Notes under the pieces: model-generated
Databases searched by the model: none
Told to the model about the DNA's origin: nothing
The model's input: only the letters and a program-made list of their open reading frames with translations
Made by a program: the position numbers and the translations under genes
NCBI GenBank assembly: GCA_902798545.1
Contig: CADBWQ010000016.1
Coordinates: 1-64,000 of the forward strand
DNA length: 64,000 nucleotides
DNA from: Oscillospiraceae bacterium
GTDB lineage: Bacteria; Bacillota; Clostridia; Oscillospirales; Oscillospiraceae
Direction: 5' to 3'
Part shown: positions 35,198 through 44,621 of the stretch, piece after piece
How the letters are laid out: the number at the start of each line of letters is the position of its first letter
How positions within the stretch are numbered: position 1 is the stretch's first letter

Positions 35198-35209
35198 GGA
35201 GGAAGCGGA

Positions 35210-35839
35210 ATGAGCGGAAAAATACGGTTGTTCTGGCTGATCCTGGCAGTCCTGTTCGCGGGCCTCGCGTGCTTCGCGTGCTTCTATGCCGGGCTCTACG
35301 GGAGCATCTACAATCAGCCGGACGCAGATCCCGCAGAGACGGTGACACGGTTTTTTGAAAGTATAAGAATCGGAGATTATACAACGGCCTATGCGTGCCT
35401 CAGCGATTACACCACGCTTGGGCTCGAGCGGGAGCCGGAGAGCGCAGAAGCAAAGCAGGTTTACAGTGCGCTCCGAAACAGTTATGGCTATACGCTCAGC
35501 GGCAACGCCAGCGTGAGCGGCCTGGATGCCACACAGAGAGTGTCACTGCGAGCATTGAATCTGAGACTCACAGAGTCAGCCATCCAGCAGCGGGTCAACG
35601 GGATCCTGGAAGAGATGGTGGCGGAGCTGCCGGCTGCTGAGGTGTACGATGGAAACGGAGGGTATCTGACCAGCCTGACGGACGCCGTGTATGCGGAAGC
35701 TCTGCGTCAGGCACTGCAGGAGACGGAGTCGCTCTGCACGGAGACCCCGCTTGAGATCCAGCTGAAATATATGGACGGGACGTGGAAAATCATCACGGAC
35801 CGCAGCCTGATGACCGCCCTTGTAGGCGGAGAAAACTGA
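35210..35839 (+). CDS. Membrane-anchored protein with NTF2-like domain
   Basis: 209 residues; no named family recognised. One N-terminal transmembrane helix (about 5-30) and an outside domain beginning ETVTRFFESIRIGDYTTAYACLSDY, the pattern of NTF2-like/DUF4878-type domains that also occur before penicillin-binding transpeptidase domains. The end (LEIQLKYMDGTWKIITDRSLM) fits the last strands of that fold. An AAGGAGG box precedes the ATG. Clustering with a phosphodiester-glycosidase-like and an Lgt-like gene suggests envelope function. Confidence 0.6.
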   Translation: MSGKIRLFWLILAVLFAGLACFACFYAGLYGSIYNQPDADPAETVTRFFESIRIGDYTTAYACLSDYTTLGLEREPESAEAKQVYSALRNSYGYTLSGNASVSGLDATQRVSLRALNLRLTESAIQQRVNGILEEMVAELPAAEVYDGNGGYLTSLTDAVYAEALRQALQETESLCTETPLEIQLKYMDGTWKIITDRSLMTALVGGEN

Positions 35840-35861
35840 GGGAAGGAGGAGCCGAAACCGT

Positions 35862-37394
35862 ATGAGAGAATACGATCTGGAAGATATCCTGGCAGAATAT
35901 GCCGCGCAGGAAGCAGAAGCGGCTCAGCCTGAAGACCCGGCAGAACTGCCGGAGGAGGAATACTGGCAGGAAGCCCTGGAAACGGAAAAGGCACAGGCAC
36001 AGGAAAAGACCTATGCAGAAGAAATCCCGGAGGCAGCCGAAGAAATTCCGGCAGATGCGCAGATGACGCAGATCTTCAGAGCGCCAAAGCTGCCGAAGGC
36101 TGACCGTGCATCGGATGCGATTATGGAAAGACTGCCTGTCGAAGAGCCGGACGAGCATGGCAAGAAAAAAACCAAAAAGCAGAAACCGGCAAAGAAAAAA
36201 GCAAAAAAAGAGAGCTTTGGCAGGAAGCTGGGCTTTGGTTTCCTGAGCCTTGTTTTCATGGCGGTCTCGCTGGCGGTACTGGCGTGGTCCCTGGAAAACA
36301 TCCATCCGGATACCGCAAAGACCACCGATTCGACACGGAGCCTTGGAAACACCAATCTGGTCTCCCGGCTGGACACGGGCCTGAACAACGCAAAAGCCAA
36401 TGCGCTGAGCGATATTGCGTATATCCCGAAGCACTATACGATCCCCGAGAGTGAGACCGTCGCACCGAAGCCGCAGGAAGTAAACTTCGGAAGCGTCACG
36501 CCGGATAACGCGGCAAATGTCATGGATGTAATCCAGCTGGCAAGAAATTCCGGACTGCTGGAGGGCCAGGATGTCATCTTCAGACCGGATCTGAACTTTG
36601 AGCCGAATACAAACATCCAGTACTATTACGACGAGACGATCCTCACCATCATCTGGAAGGAACTGATCGACGGCAACACCGTCACCTGCTGTGAAGTTAA
36701 GGTCGCAGATGCAAGTCAGTTTCGCCGCAAGCTGGTGGATGACACCTTCGGCTCCCCGAGAAAGCTGTTTGCCACATCTATCGCGGCCAGCGTTAATTCC
36801 GTCGTTGCAATGAATGCGGACTTCTATATGTTCCGTGATTTTGGCATCGTGGTCTATGACCGTGAGCTCTATCGCTTTTCGGAGGACACTTATACCGGCA
36901 GTTACAAGAAATACAACTGCACAGACACCCTGTTTATCACGGAAGAAGGCGACTTCGTCTTCTGGCATCGGCTGCAGGAGGCGACACCGGAACAGATGCG
37001 TGCGTTTATCGAGGAGAACAATATCATCTTCTCCATCGCCTTCGGACCCATCCTGGTGGAAGACGGACAGCTGACCCCCTGCGACTGGTACCCGGCGGGT
37101 GAAATCGACCGTGGTTATTCCCGCGCGGGAATCGGGCAGAAGGATCATCTGCACTACTTCTACATGTCGCTGAACCATTCCACGCACAAGGAAGCCCGCT
37201 GGACGGTCAACACCTTCGGCGAGAGAATGTACGAGCGGGGATTGCAGCAGGCCTACTGCCTGGATGGCGGACAGACCAGCGAGATCGTATGGCGCGGCGC
37301 GCCGTTTAATTACATCGACTTCGGCGGGGAACGTGAAGTCAGCGACATCATGTACTTCGCAACCGCAATTCCGGAATCGGAGGGAACGCCATGA
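35862..37394 (+). CDS. Membrane-anchored phosphodiester glycosidase (NAGPA/DUF2233) family protein
   Basis: 510 residues. An acidic cytoplasmic N-terminus (about 1-90), a Lys-rich stretch (about 100-118), one transmembrane helix (about 123-143) and a large external domain. The domain has NAGPA-family marks: MNADFYMFRD (NGxFF-like), FGPILVEDG, RAGIGQKD and YCLDGGQTSEI (the LDGGxS motif). The family cleaves phosphodiester-linked sugars and is often tied to cell-wall polymers in Bacteria. The stop overlaps the following Lgt-like gene (ATGA), so the two are coupled. The long acidic N-terminus is not part of the family domain. Confidence 0.85.
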   Translation: MREYDLEDILAEYAAQEAEAAQPEDPAELPEEEYWQEALETEKAQAQEKTYAEEIPEAAEEIPADAQMTQIFRAPKLPKADRASDAIMERLPVEEPDEHGKKKTKKQKPAKKKAKKESFGRKLGFGFLSLVFMAVSLAVLAWSLENIHPDTAKTTDSTRSLGNTNLVSRLDTGLNNAKANALSDIAYIPKHYTIPESETVAPKPQEVNFGSVTPDNAANVMDVIQLARNSGLLEGQDVIFRPDLNFEPNTNIQYYYDETILTIIWKELIDGNTVTCCEVKVADASQFRRKLVDDTFGSPRKLFATSIAASVNSVVAMNADFYMFRDFGIVVYDRELYRFSEDTYTGSYKKYNCTDTLFITEEGDFVFWHRLQEATPEQMRAFIEENNIIFSIAFGPILVEDGQLTPCDWYPAGEIDRGYSRAGIGQKDHLHYFYMSLNHSTHKEARWTVNTFGERMYERGLQQAYCLDGGQTSEIVWRGAPFNYIDFGGEREVSDIMYFATAIPESEGTP

Positions 37395-38431
37395 ATGAAA
37401 TAGCTGTTTTCACGGGCAATCTGACGATCTACTGGAGTTCGATTATCATCTGCCTGGGGATTGCTGCAGGACTCAGCCTGACGCTGGCGCTGTATCCCGT
37501 GGACCACCGTCATAATACGGCTGTATGGGTCTGGTTCCCGATGACGGCGGTGCTCGGCGTGCTGCTTGCGCGGCTGATCCACTGGTACAGTCACATCGAA
37601 CAGTATCCCTCCCTGATTCGCTCTTTGACAGACTACAGCACCGGCGGCTACTGCGTACAGGGCATCATTCTGGCGGCACTGTTTGCAGCGCTGATTGTGA
37701 AGCTGCTTCGTCTGACACCTACGGCGGGAGAACTCCTGGATGCGGCGGCTCCGGGCCTGACACTGTGTCTGGCTCTGATCCGGCTGAGCTCCCTGTTTAA
37801 CACAAACTGCCGCGGAAGAATCGTAATTACCGACAAGCTTTATCAGCACCTGCCCTATGCAATTTCATGGACGGACGCCGCGGGGAATGTGGAGTACAGA
37901 CTTGCCACGTTCTTTCTGGAGTTCCTTGCACTGCTGGTTGTTACTGTGATTCTCTGCAGTCTGTTCTTCCGGCATCGCTCAGAACCCCTTTGGGACGGCT
38001 GGCGGAACGAAGGAAATGTAGCGCGGCTGGCACTGATTCTCGTGGGGATCGTGGAGTTCATCGCAGACTCTACCCGCTATGATTCCGCACTGATGCACTT
38101 TTTCCTCATTAAGAAGCTGAATCCTTATGCATCCTTTATATCTGTGACACAGATTTTTACTGCCTTCTGTATTCTCTTTGTATTTATCCACTATATGCGA
38201 ATCTCTGTGAAGACAAATGGCTGGCGCTGGTTTCACTTTCTGGCAATCGCCGTGTTTATTGCGTGCCTTGTCGGCGCGGGGTACTTCGGAGAGTACAGGG
38301 TGCAGCGCACGGCACAGTATGTCCGCTGCTATCTGTGGCAGGGAGGCTCTCTGCTCGCGATTGCACTGGATGTTATCTGTATTTACCGCAGTTGCGTTGC
38401 CAAAGATTACGATTATGATGAGGACGAATAA
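37391..38431 (+). CDS. Lgt-like (prolipoprotein diacylglyceryl transferase family) membrane protein, active-site motifs altered
   Basis: 346 residues with about seven to eight membrane helices. The early helices and loop order resemble Lgt, but the signature motifs differ: the HGG loop containing the essential His reads GGYCVQGII (Gln in place of His), and the GRxGNFxN motif reads IRLSSLFN (Arg and last Asn kept, both glycines lost). It ends in an acidic YDYDEDE tail. True Lgt is expected elsewhere in the genome. I infer a paralogue recruited for another envelope step, perhaps with the coupled NAGPA-type protein. Confidence 0.7.
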   Translation: MNEIAVFTGNLTIYWSSIIICLGIAAGLSLTLALYPVDHRHNTAVWVWFPMTAVLGVLLARLIHWYSHIEQYPSLIRSLTDYSTGGYCVQGIILAALFAALIVKLLRLTPTAGELLDAAAPGLTLCLALIRLSSLFNTNCRGRIVITDKLYQHLPYAISWTDAAGNVEYRLATFFLEFLALLVVTVILCSLFFRHRSEPLWDGWRNEGNVARLALILVGIVEFIADSTRYDSALMHFFLIKKLNPYASFISVTQIFTAFCILFVFIHYMRISVKTNGWRWFHFLAIAVFIACLVGAGYFGEYRVQRTAQYVRCYLWQGGSLLAIALDVICIYRSCVAKDYDYDEDE

Positions 38432-38525
38432 CAGACAGAAACCTCGGATGAGGGGCTGAAACAAATAAGCAGAAGTTTTTCCGGGATCCTGTCAAACAGA
38501 CGATAAAGAATACAAAATCAGAAAC

Positions 38526-38557
38526 GACAATCGGCGCCCTTCAGGGCGCCGATTGTC
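38526..38557. terminator. Bidirectional hairpin between convergent genes
   Basis: Perfect 14-bp inverted repeat (38526-38539 with 38544-38557) around TTCA, between the Lgt-like gene and the convergent permease gene. T-tracts are weak on both sides. Confidence 0.65.
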
Positions 38558-38572
38558 ATATCATTCAGTTTA

Positions 38573-40411
38573 TCAGATCAGATAAGGAACGGTGAAGACC
38601 GAGACATTCCGATAGGTCTCAAGCTTTCGCATGAGGCGCTGGGTCGTCTGGTTGTGCAGAGTCTTTTTCAGTGGATTGGTCACCACCAGCATGCCCATCA
38701 TGACGATCAGACCCTGGTGCGGCTCCAGTTTGTCCGCTTCGTCTTCAACATGGCGGAGCAAAACCTCGTTCATGTTGCGGTAAGGTGTGATCTCATAGAT
38801 AAACTTGGCCCTGATGCCGAGTTCCCCGATGGATTTCTTCAAAGCTTCGGCTTTTGCCACATCGTCGGAGATGTGATAGAGCTCGATCTCGGTGAATCCA
38901 CAGCTGAGAGCAGAGTCCAGCGTCTTCAGAAAAGAGCGGTTCAGGGACTGGACGGGAAGAATGACTTTGCTGGCATTGACACTGCGGATGATATCTTTCG
39001 CGGTATCGGTGCTGGCGATATGGAGATCGGCAGCGACAGTGTCGTAGTGCCGCTTGATTGAGCGCATCAGAAACACCAGCCCGATGATGCAGAGCAGGGT
39101 GACCCATGCGCCGCTGAGAAACTTCATGCTTACAATGACGATCAGCGTGATGCCGGTGACAATGGTGCCAAGACCGTTGACAATGGCTTTCAGCTGCCAG
39201 CCGGGACTTTTTTTCTTCGTCCAGTGAACCAGCATGCCATACTGGCTGAGCAGGAAGGAGATGAACACGCCGCTGGCATAGAGAGGAAGCAGAAGGTGCT
39301 GGTCCCCGTTGAAGGCAAAGACCAGAAGAGAAGCAGAACCGAAGAGAAAGAGAATCCCGTTGGAGTAGTTCAGGCGGGTGCCGCGGGCGACCAACTGACG
39401 GGGCAAAAAGCCGTCGGAGGCCATCAAGGCCATCAGCAGGGGCATGCCGGCGTAGGCTGTGTTGGCGGCAAGGGCGAGGATGATGACCGTCATGATCTGG
39501 ACAACGAAGTACATGATACTCCCATGTCCGAACACGGCACCAGCCAGCTGGCTGACAGCGGTGGCTTCTTCATTCGGGGCGATCCGATAGAGGTTGATGA
39601 GAGCACTGACACCGAAGAAAACCAGAGCTACAAAACCGGCCATAGCGTACAGGACAATCTTCGCGTGCTTCTGAGCGGGATCCTTGAAGTTCGGAACACC
39701 GTTTGACACAGCCTCAACGCCGGTCAGGGCGGTACAACCGGAAGCAAAGGCTCTCAGAAGGACAAACAGAAGGGCGTCTGTGGCCTGCTGTGTGGCAACA
39801 ACCTGCTCTTCCGGTGTATAAAGCCCGAGGGAGTGCTTGATAAGCCCGGTGATGATCAGAGAGAGCATAGTCAGAATGAAGATATAAGTGGGGACCCCGA
39901 ACATCACGGCAGATTCACGGAGTCCGCGGAGATTGCCCCAGGTAAGGAGACAGATGATTGCAAAAGCGATCAGAGCCTTATACCGCAGCAGCACCGGGAA
40001 AGCGGAAGTAACTGCCGCGGCGCCTGCGCAGGCGCTGACAGCAACCGTCAGGATATAGCCAATGATGAGAGCGCCACCGGCTACCAGACCGGGAACCAGA
40101 CCGAGATTTTCATGTGCGACGATGTAAGCGCCGCCGCCCTGTGGATAGGCGTCAATGGTCTGACGATAGCAGAAGACCAGAATCAGCAGCAGACCGATGA
40201 TCGCCGCCACAATGGGCAGAAAATATCGATAGGACAACATGCCGAGTACCGGGATCAAAACCAGGAGAATCTCCTCACCGGCATAACTTACGGAGGAAAT
40301 GGCATCGCTGGCGAAGACCGGAATACCCCATAGAACGTTGAACTTTTCGTTCCCAAGCTCTGAGTCGGCGAGCGGATTGCCGATCAGTATCTGTTTCAGC
40401 TTTTTATTCAT
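38573..40411 (-). CDS. kimA: KimA-type (YdaO) potassium:proton symporter, APC superfamily
   Basis: 612 residues with about 12 membrane helices followed by a cytoplasmic domain (about 460-612) of mixed alpha/beta character. The membrane part matches B. subtilis KimA strongly by memory: SDAISSVSYAGEEILL, CYRQTIDAYPQGGGAYIV, LGLVPGLVAGG and ILTVAVSACAGAAAVTSAFP. KimA imports K+ and is inhibited by c-di-AMP in relatives. ATG 40411 follows GAGGCGAG; upstream codons to 40516 lack a ribosome-binding site. I saw no c-di-AMP riboswitch in the leader. Confidence 0.85.
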   Translation of the reverse strand: MNKKLKQILIGNPLADSELGNEKFNVLWGIPVFASDAISSVSYAGEEILLVLIPVLGMLSYRYFLPIVAAIIGLLLILVFCYRQTIDAYPQGGGAYIVAHENLGLVPGLVAGGALIIGYILTVAVSACAGAAAVTSAFPVLLRYKALIAFAIICLLTWGNLRGLRESAVMFGVPTYIFILTMLSLIITGLIKHSLGLYTPEEQVVATQQATDALLFVLLRAFASGCTALTGVEAVSNGVPNFKDPAQKHAKIVLYAMAGFVALVFFGVSALINLYRIAPNEEATAVSQLAGAVFGHGSIMYFVVQIMTVIILALAANTAYAGMPLLMALMASDGFLPRQLVARGTRLNYSNGILFLFGSASLLVFAFNGDQHLLLPLYASGVFISFLLSQYGMLVHWTKKKSPGWQLKAIVNGLGTIVTGITLIVIVSMKFLSGAWVTLLCIIGLVFLMRSIKRHYDTVAADLHIASTDTAKDIIRSVNASKVILPVQSLNRSFLKTLDSALSCGFTEIELYHISDDVAKAEALKKSIGELGIRAKFIYEITPYRNMNEVLLRHVEDEADKLEPHQGLIVMMGMLVVTNPLKKTLHNQTTQRLMRKLETYRNVSVFTVPYLI

Positions 40412-40504
40412 TCTTTCTCGCCTCGCTGTAAGAATATAAAAAAACAATAAAAATACTGCAAATAAATGGCAATAATTATGCAAAGAAAATGTTAAGATTT
40501 TGCT

Positions 40505-40533
40505 AGTATAACACAAACCTTCAAGATATGGAA
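40505..40533 (-). promoter_or_regulatory. Candidate extended -10 promoter of kimA
   Basis: Minus strand TGTTATACT (extended -10) with a poor -35 (TTCCAT) 17 bases upstream. Confidence 0.35.
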
Positions 40534-40654
40534 GAGCTGACTTTATAAAATTTTAATGATAAAACCCGGGAAGCAGGCTGTTCCTTCACGTTTTCGACAC
40601 AATCATGTGATAAAATTCCGTGACACAGCAGCTAATGAGAGGAGACGAAGTCCG

Positions 40655-41389
40655 GTGCCGGTATCCTATCTGAGCAAAAGGCTCAGCCCATATGTGCGCG
40701 TCGCAGCGATTATCGTGGTGGCGGCTTTACTGATCCTGGCCGGGGCGCGTGTCCAATCCTGGAGAACCTATGGTCCGCGGAGCAGACTTCTGACACTGGT
40801 CAATCCATGGAACCCTGTCTCGGAGACAGGATATACGGCGAGACTTGTTGAAATCGAAGACGGATTTCAGGTCGACAGGGCCTGTGCGGAATCTCTGCAG
40901 AAAATGCTGGCAGACTGCCGGACGGCGGGGCGGAATGTCGTGATCACCGACGCCTATCGCAGCGTGGATGACCAGCTGGTGCTGCATGATGTGAGAGTGC
41001 AGAGCCTTGTAGACGGAGGCCTCTCGCCGGAGCAGGCGGAGATGCAGGTCGCGAGGACGATCGCAGCTCCTGGCCGCAGTGAGCATGAGCTGGGCCTTGC
41101 GGTGGACATCGTAGATGGTGAGAACCCGGAGACCGACAAAACCCAGGCAGAGACCCCAACGGGCCAGTGGCTGGCGGCAAATTCCTGGAAATACGGGTTT
41201 ATTCAGCGCTATCCGGATGGCGCGGAGGAGATTACAGGCTATGACTGGCACCCGTGGCACTATCGCTATGTGGGGGAAGATGTAGCGAGAAACATCTACT
41301 CTCTCGGCATTACCCTTGAAGAATATCTCTCCCTCTTCTACAGCGACGAGGCGCAGGTAGAGATCGACCAGACCTCAAGTTACGGCTGA
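40655..41389 (+). CDS. VanY-type D-alanyl-D-alanine carboxypeptidase, second copy
   Basis: 244 residues from GTG 40655, chosen because an AGAGGAGA box lies about 10 bases upstream; the alternative ATG 40556 has none and would add 33 polar residues before the membrane helix. After one transmembrane helix (about 12-34), M15B motifs are intact: DAYRSVDDQ, SEHELGLAVDI and HPWHYRYVG. It would remove the terminal D-Ala from peptidoglycan precursors outside the cell. Paralogue of the gene at 14500-15351. Confidence 0.88.
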   Translation: MPVSYLSKRLSPYVRVAAIIVVAALLILAGARVQSWRTYGPRSRLLTLVNPWNPVSETGYTARLVEIEDGFQVDRACAESLQKMLADCRTAGRNVVITDAYRSVDDQLVLHDVRVQSLVDGGLSPEQAEMQVARTIAAPGRSEHELGLAVDIVDGENPETDKTQAETPTGQWLAANSWKYGFIQRYPDGAEEITGYDWHPWHYRYVGEDVARNIYSLGITLEEYLSLFYSDEAQVEIDQTSSYG

Positions 41390-41432
41390 AGACAATACAG
41401 GTGAGATGAGACCGAAAAAATGAAAAAACAGG

Positions 41433-41475
41433 ACCGCTCTGTTCGATTGTAGATCGGGCAGAGCGGTTTGTGCGG
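41433..41475 (+). terminator. Terminator after the second VanY gene
   Basis: ACCGCTCTG and CAGAGCGGT arms (41433-41441, 41459-41467) with a 17-base loop, followed by TTGTGCGGTTTT. Confidence 0.6.
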
Positions 41476-41494
41476 TTTTATACCGGTTGGGTAA

Positions 41495-41524
41495 TTGACG
41501 AAATGAGGGATTCTGATATATAAT
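41495..41524 (+). promoter_or_regulatory. Promoter of mrp
   Basis: TTGACG, 18-bp spacer, perfect TATAAT, 43 bp before the ATG. Confidence 0.7.
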
Positions 41525-41567
41525 TAAAAAACTTCAAAACAAACGCGAAAGGATGATATAGTTTCAT

Positions 41568-42410
41568 ATGGCAGAATGCAACCATGACTGTTCCAGCTGC
41601 AGCTCCAACTGCGCCGAACGCAAGCCCGAGAGCCTGCTGAAGTCTTTGAACCCCTATTCCAGCGTCAAGAAAGTCATTGCCGTTGTGAGCGGCAAAGGCG
41701 GTGTTGGCAAGAGCCTGGTCACCAGCCTCCTGGCCTCTGAGATGCAGCGCCGCGGACACAGCTGTGCAGTGCTGGACGCGGATATTACCGGCCCTTCGAT
41801 CCCGAAATCCTTCGGCATCCATCAGCATGCCACGGGAACAGAGCAGTTCCTGATCCCGGTGACGACGGAGACGGGCATTCAGGTTATGTCCATCAATCTG
41901 ATACTTGAAGATGAGACGGAACCGGTAGTATGGCGCGGGCCGGTTATTGCAGGCGCTGTGACCCAGTTCTGGACTGACGTGCTGTGGAAAGATGTGGACT
42001 ATATGTTCGTTGACATGCCTCCCGGAACCGGCGATGTGCCCCTCACCGTTTTCCAGTCGCTGCCGGTGGACGGCATCGTCATTGTGACGACACCGCAGGA
42101 TCTGGTCGGCATGATCGTGGCGAAGGCCGTTAAGATGGCTGGTATGCTGAATGTGCCGGTACTCGGCCTGGTGGAGAACATGAGCTACTTCACATGTCCC
42201 GACTGCGGGAAGACTCATGAAATCTTCGGTGCGAGTCAGGCGGAGAGTGTCGCAAAGGAGTTCGGCATTCCGCATGTAGCCCGCCTCCCCATCGACCCGG
42301 CTATTACGACCATGGTAGACGCCGGTGAGGTGGAAAAAGTAAGCGGAGATTTCGCCGCTTCGATGGTCGACAGCCTGGAGCAGGAGCTCCCGTTGGGAGG
42401 AGAGAAATGA
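41568..42410 (+). CDS. mrp: Mrp/NBP35-type iron-sulfur carrier P-loop ATPase
   Basis: 280 residues. Deviant Walker A GKGGVGKS at 42-49, DADITGPSIP, and DMPPGTGD mark the Mrp/NBP35 group, which binds and delivers Fe-S clusters. An N-terminal cysteine cluster (C4, C8, C11, C15) of the NBP35 kind and the bridging CPDC (C210/C213) are both present. The stop shares ATGA with the next gene, coding for a small NifX-like protein. Confidence 0.93.
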   Translation: MAECNHDCSSCSSNCAERKPESLLKSLNPYSSVKKVIAVVSGKGGVGKSLVTSLLASEMQRRGHSCAVLDADITGPSIPKSFGIHQHATGTEQFLIPVTTETGIQVMSINLILEDETEPVVWRGPVIAGAVTQFWTDVLWKDVDYMFVDMPPGTGDVPLTVFQSLPVDGIVIVTTPQDLVGMIVAKAVKMAGMLNVPVLGLVENMSYFTCPDCGKTHEIFGASQAESVAKEFGIPHVARLPIDPAITTMVDAGEVEKVSGDFAASMVDSLEQELPLGGEK

Positions 42411-42823
42411 AGATTGCCGTTGCGTATCAGGATGGAGAGATCTTTGGCCACTTTGGGCACTGCCCGATGTTCGCAATTTATGAATATGGTGAATATGTCC
42501 ATGAATGCACCAAAACGCTGGTCGACACCTCCGCACTCTCCGGACATGAGCAGATGGCGGGGAAGATGAAGGAACTGGACGTGGATGCGGTCATCGTCGG
42601 CAATATGGGCGGCGAAGCGAAGGCGGCGCTGCTGAGCGAGGGAATCGTGCCCATTGTCGGTTACAGCGGAGACGCGGATACAGCTTCCGATCTGCTGGTT
42701 ACGGGACAGCTTCCCACAAGTCCTGCGGATAGTGGCTGCGGATGCGGCGGAAGCTGCAGCTGCGGCGGAGACTGCGGTCCGGGTACAGACTGCGGATGCA
42801 GCGGAAGCTGCGGATGCGGCTGA
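42407..42823 (+). CDS. NifB/NifX-like dinitrogenase-cofactor-fold protein with Cys/Gly-rich tail
   Basis: 138 residues. The first 110 match the small NifX/MTH1175-like domain (MKIAVAYQDGEIFGHFGHCP, then GNMGGEAKAALLSEGI), common beside mrp in anaerobes and not evidence for nitrogen fixation. The last 28 residues hold nine cysteines in Cys-Gly/Cys-x repeats, a likely metal-binding tail. It is translationally coupled to mrp, so an Fe-S or metal transfer role is plausible. Confidence 0.88.
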   Translation: MKIAVAYQDGEIFGHFGHCPMFAIYEYGEYVHECTKTLVDTSALSGHEQMAGKMKELDVDAVIVGNMGGEAKAALLSEGIVPIVGYSGDADTASDLLVTGQLPTSPADSGCGCGGSCSCGGDCGPGTDCGCSGSCGCG

Positions 42824-42907
42824 AGAACGGCAAATCAACAGAAGCAGACAGAAACAAAGCAAAAAAAACAGGACCGCACAGCGGTTCAGCAATCAGGAGG
42901 AAACATC

Positions 42908-43594
42908 ATGCTGGAAGAATTGAAAAAACAGGTTCTGGAAGCGAATCTCCTGCTTCCAAAGTACGGTCTTGTAACCTTCACCTGGGGCAACGTCTCCGGG
43001 ATCGATCGCAAGAGCGGCCTTGTGGTCATTAAACCATCCGGTGTCCCCTATGACGGGATGACGGCAGAGGACATGGTGGTCGTCGATCTGGACGGAAAGG
43101 TCGTTGAGGGCAAGTGGAAACCGAGCAGCGACACACCAACCCATGTGGAACTGTACAAGGCTTTTCCAGACTGCGGAGGGATTGTTCATACCCACTCCCG
43201 ATGGGCGACGACGTTTGCACAGGCGGGAAAGGAGATTCCGGCCATGGGTACGACGCAGGGAGACTATTTCTACGGCGCGGTGCCCTGCACCCGCCCCATG
43301 ACGGACGCGGAAATCAGAGGCGAATATGAAAAGGAGACCGGCAAGGTCATCATCGAGACCTTTGAGGGCAAAGACCCCGCGGCGGTCCCGGCCGTGCTGG
43401 TTTATTCCCACGGACCCTTTGCCTGGGGCAAGGACGCCATGAATGCGGTCCACAACGCGGTGGTTCTGGAAGAAGTCGCGTTCATGGACTGGCACGCCAT
43501 GATCCTCAATCCTGCGCTCGGCCCCATGCAGCAGACGCTGCTGGATAAGCACTATCTCCGTAAACACGGAGCAAACGCCTACTATGGCCAATAA
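42908..43594 (+). CDS. araD: Class II aldolase-type L-ribulose-5-phosphate 4-epimerase
   Basis: 228 residues. Interconverts L-ribulose-5-phosphate and D-xylulose-5-phosphate. Characteristic pieces: TWGNVSGID near residue 25, [11 protein letters not shown], the zinc pair in [10 protein letters not shown], and the third zinc His in YSHGPFAWG. It is the last step of the L-xylulose branch whose kinase and 3-epimerase lie at 54.7-57.1 kb, matching SgbE/UlaF in function. A strong AGGAGG box precedes the ATG. The LacI gene begins inside its 3' end. Confidence 0.93.
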   Translation: MLEELKKQVLEANLLLPKYGLVTFTWGNVSGIDRKSGLVVIKPSGVPYDGMTAEDMVVVDLDGKVVEGKWKPSSDTPTHVELYKAFPDCGGIVHTHSRWATTFAQAGKEIPAMGTTQGDYFYGAVPCTRPMTDAEIRGEYEKETGKVIIETFEGKDPAAVPAVLVYSHGPFAWGKDAMNAVHNAVVLEEVAFMDWHAMILNPALGPMQQTLLDKHYLRKHGANAYYGQ

Positions 43595-44621
43595 GGTAAC
43601 CATCAATCAGGTAGCGGAGATCTGCGGGGTATCAAAGACCACGATTTCCCGCTACCTGAATCATAAGTACGAAAATATTTCCGCCGAAACACGTCAGCGG
43701 ATTGAACAGGTAATCACGGAACTCAACTACCGACCCGACCGCTCGGCGCAACGGCTGAAGGCCAGCCGCAGCATGCTCATCGGATGCTGCATCGGCGATA
43801 TTGCGAGTCCCTTTGCAGGTCTGTTACTGAAGGGGGTTACCGAGACCTGTGAGTCCGCGGGGTATCAGGTCCTGTTTGCCGACTGCAAGGAAAACCCGAT
43901 ACGGGAGCAGCGGGCGATCGAGGGCTTTCTCGAAAACCGGGTAGACGGACTGATTGTGAATTCCACCGGTAACAACGATGAGTTTCTTATCGATATTCAG
44001 CGGGAACGGGGCGTGCCCGTGGCTTTGGCGGATCGGAGCCTGCAGCTTCATGGCAAGCTGGACACGGTGATCAACGAATACCACCGCAGCACCACCGAAT
44101 GTGTGGAGAGGATGCTGAACTGCGGATATCGCAAAATTGCATTCTTTACGGAGCGCATCCGCAGTGTTATGCCGCGCATCCAGCGCAGAGACAGCTTCTT
44201 TGCCGCCTTCTCCGGACGGCGGGACGATGCGGAACCTTTCCTGTATGAGTACTCCAGGGATGTGGAAGGAGACTGTCTGCGCGGTGTGAAGGACTTTGCC
44301 GGACGCTTTCCCGGAGAGCGGATCGCGATTCTGTCCGTCAACGGGATGACTGCACTGCATGTTCTGTGTGCCATGCAGGAGGCGGGGATCACCCCCGGAT
44401 ACAGCTTCGGGATGTGTACCTTTGACGACTGGAGCTGGCTTTCCCTGATTTCGCCGGGAATCTCTGCGATCCGGCAGGAAACGGATCAGGTTGGCGCACG
44501 GGCCGCGAAACTGCTGCTGGAGCGCCTGCGGGGAGAGCGGGCCATCGATGCTCCGGCGGTGGAAATTGAGCTCCCGACATCGTTTGCGGAGAGAGGCTCG
44601 CTTGTCGCAGAAAGGAACTGA
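43584..44621 (+). CDS. LacI-family transcriptional regulator of the sugar-acid locus
   Basis: 345 residues. N-terminal helix-turn-helix and hinge ([20 protein letters not shown], then [14 protein letters not shown]) and a periplasmic-binding-protein-like effector domain. It overlaps the end of araD by 11 bp and stands before the TRAP transporter genes. A candidate operator with central CG (AAACCGGTTT) lies downstream at 44808-44817 next to the transporter promoter. The effector is probably a sugar-acid intermediate, unknown from sequence. Confidence 0.93.
   Translation: MANKVTINQVAEICGVSKTTISRYLNHKYENISAETRQRIEQVITELNYRPDRSAQRLKASRSMLIGCCIGDIASPFAGLLLKGVTETCESAGYQVLFADCKENPIREQRAIEGFLENRVDGLIVNSTGNNDEFLIDIQRERGVPVALADRSLQLHGKLDTVINEYHRSTTECVERMLNCGYRKIAFFTERIRSVMPRIQRRDSFFAAFSGRRDDAEPFLYEYSRDVEGDCLRGVKDFAGRFPGERIAILSVNGMTALHVLCAMQEAGITPGYSFGMCTFDDWSWLSLISPGISAIRQETDQVGARAAKLLLERLRGERAIDAPAVEIELPTSFAERGSLVAERN

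Noticed and set aside
40412-40560. Possible c-di-AMP (ydaO-type) riboswitch upstream of kimA
   Set aside because: The leader is short, AT-rich and without the conserved paired elements I would expect; only an extended -10 is visible.
42407-42823. Evidence for nitrogen fixation
   Set aside because: NifX/NifB-like small domains next to mrp are common in anaerobes without nif genes; no nifHDK is present.
42873-42885. ACCGC-ACA-GCGGT palindrome before araD as an operator or terminator
   Set aside because: Short; the A-rich side would suit a minus-strand terminator, but no minus-strand gene is there. It also resembles the hairpin at 41433, so it may be incidental.
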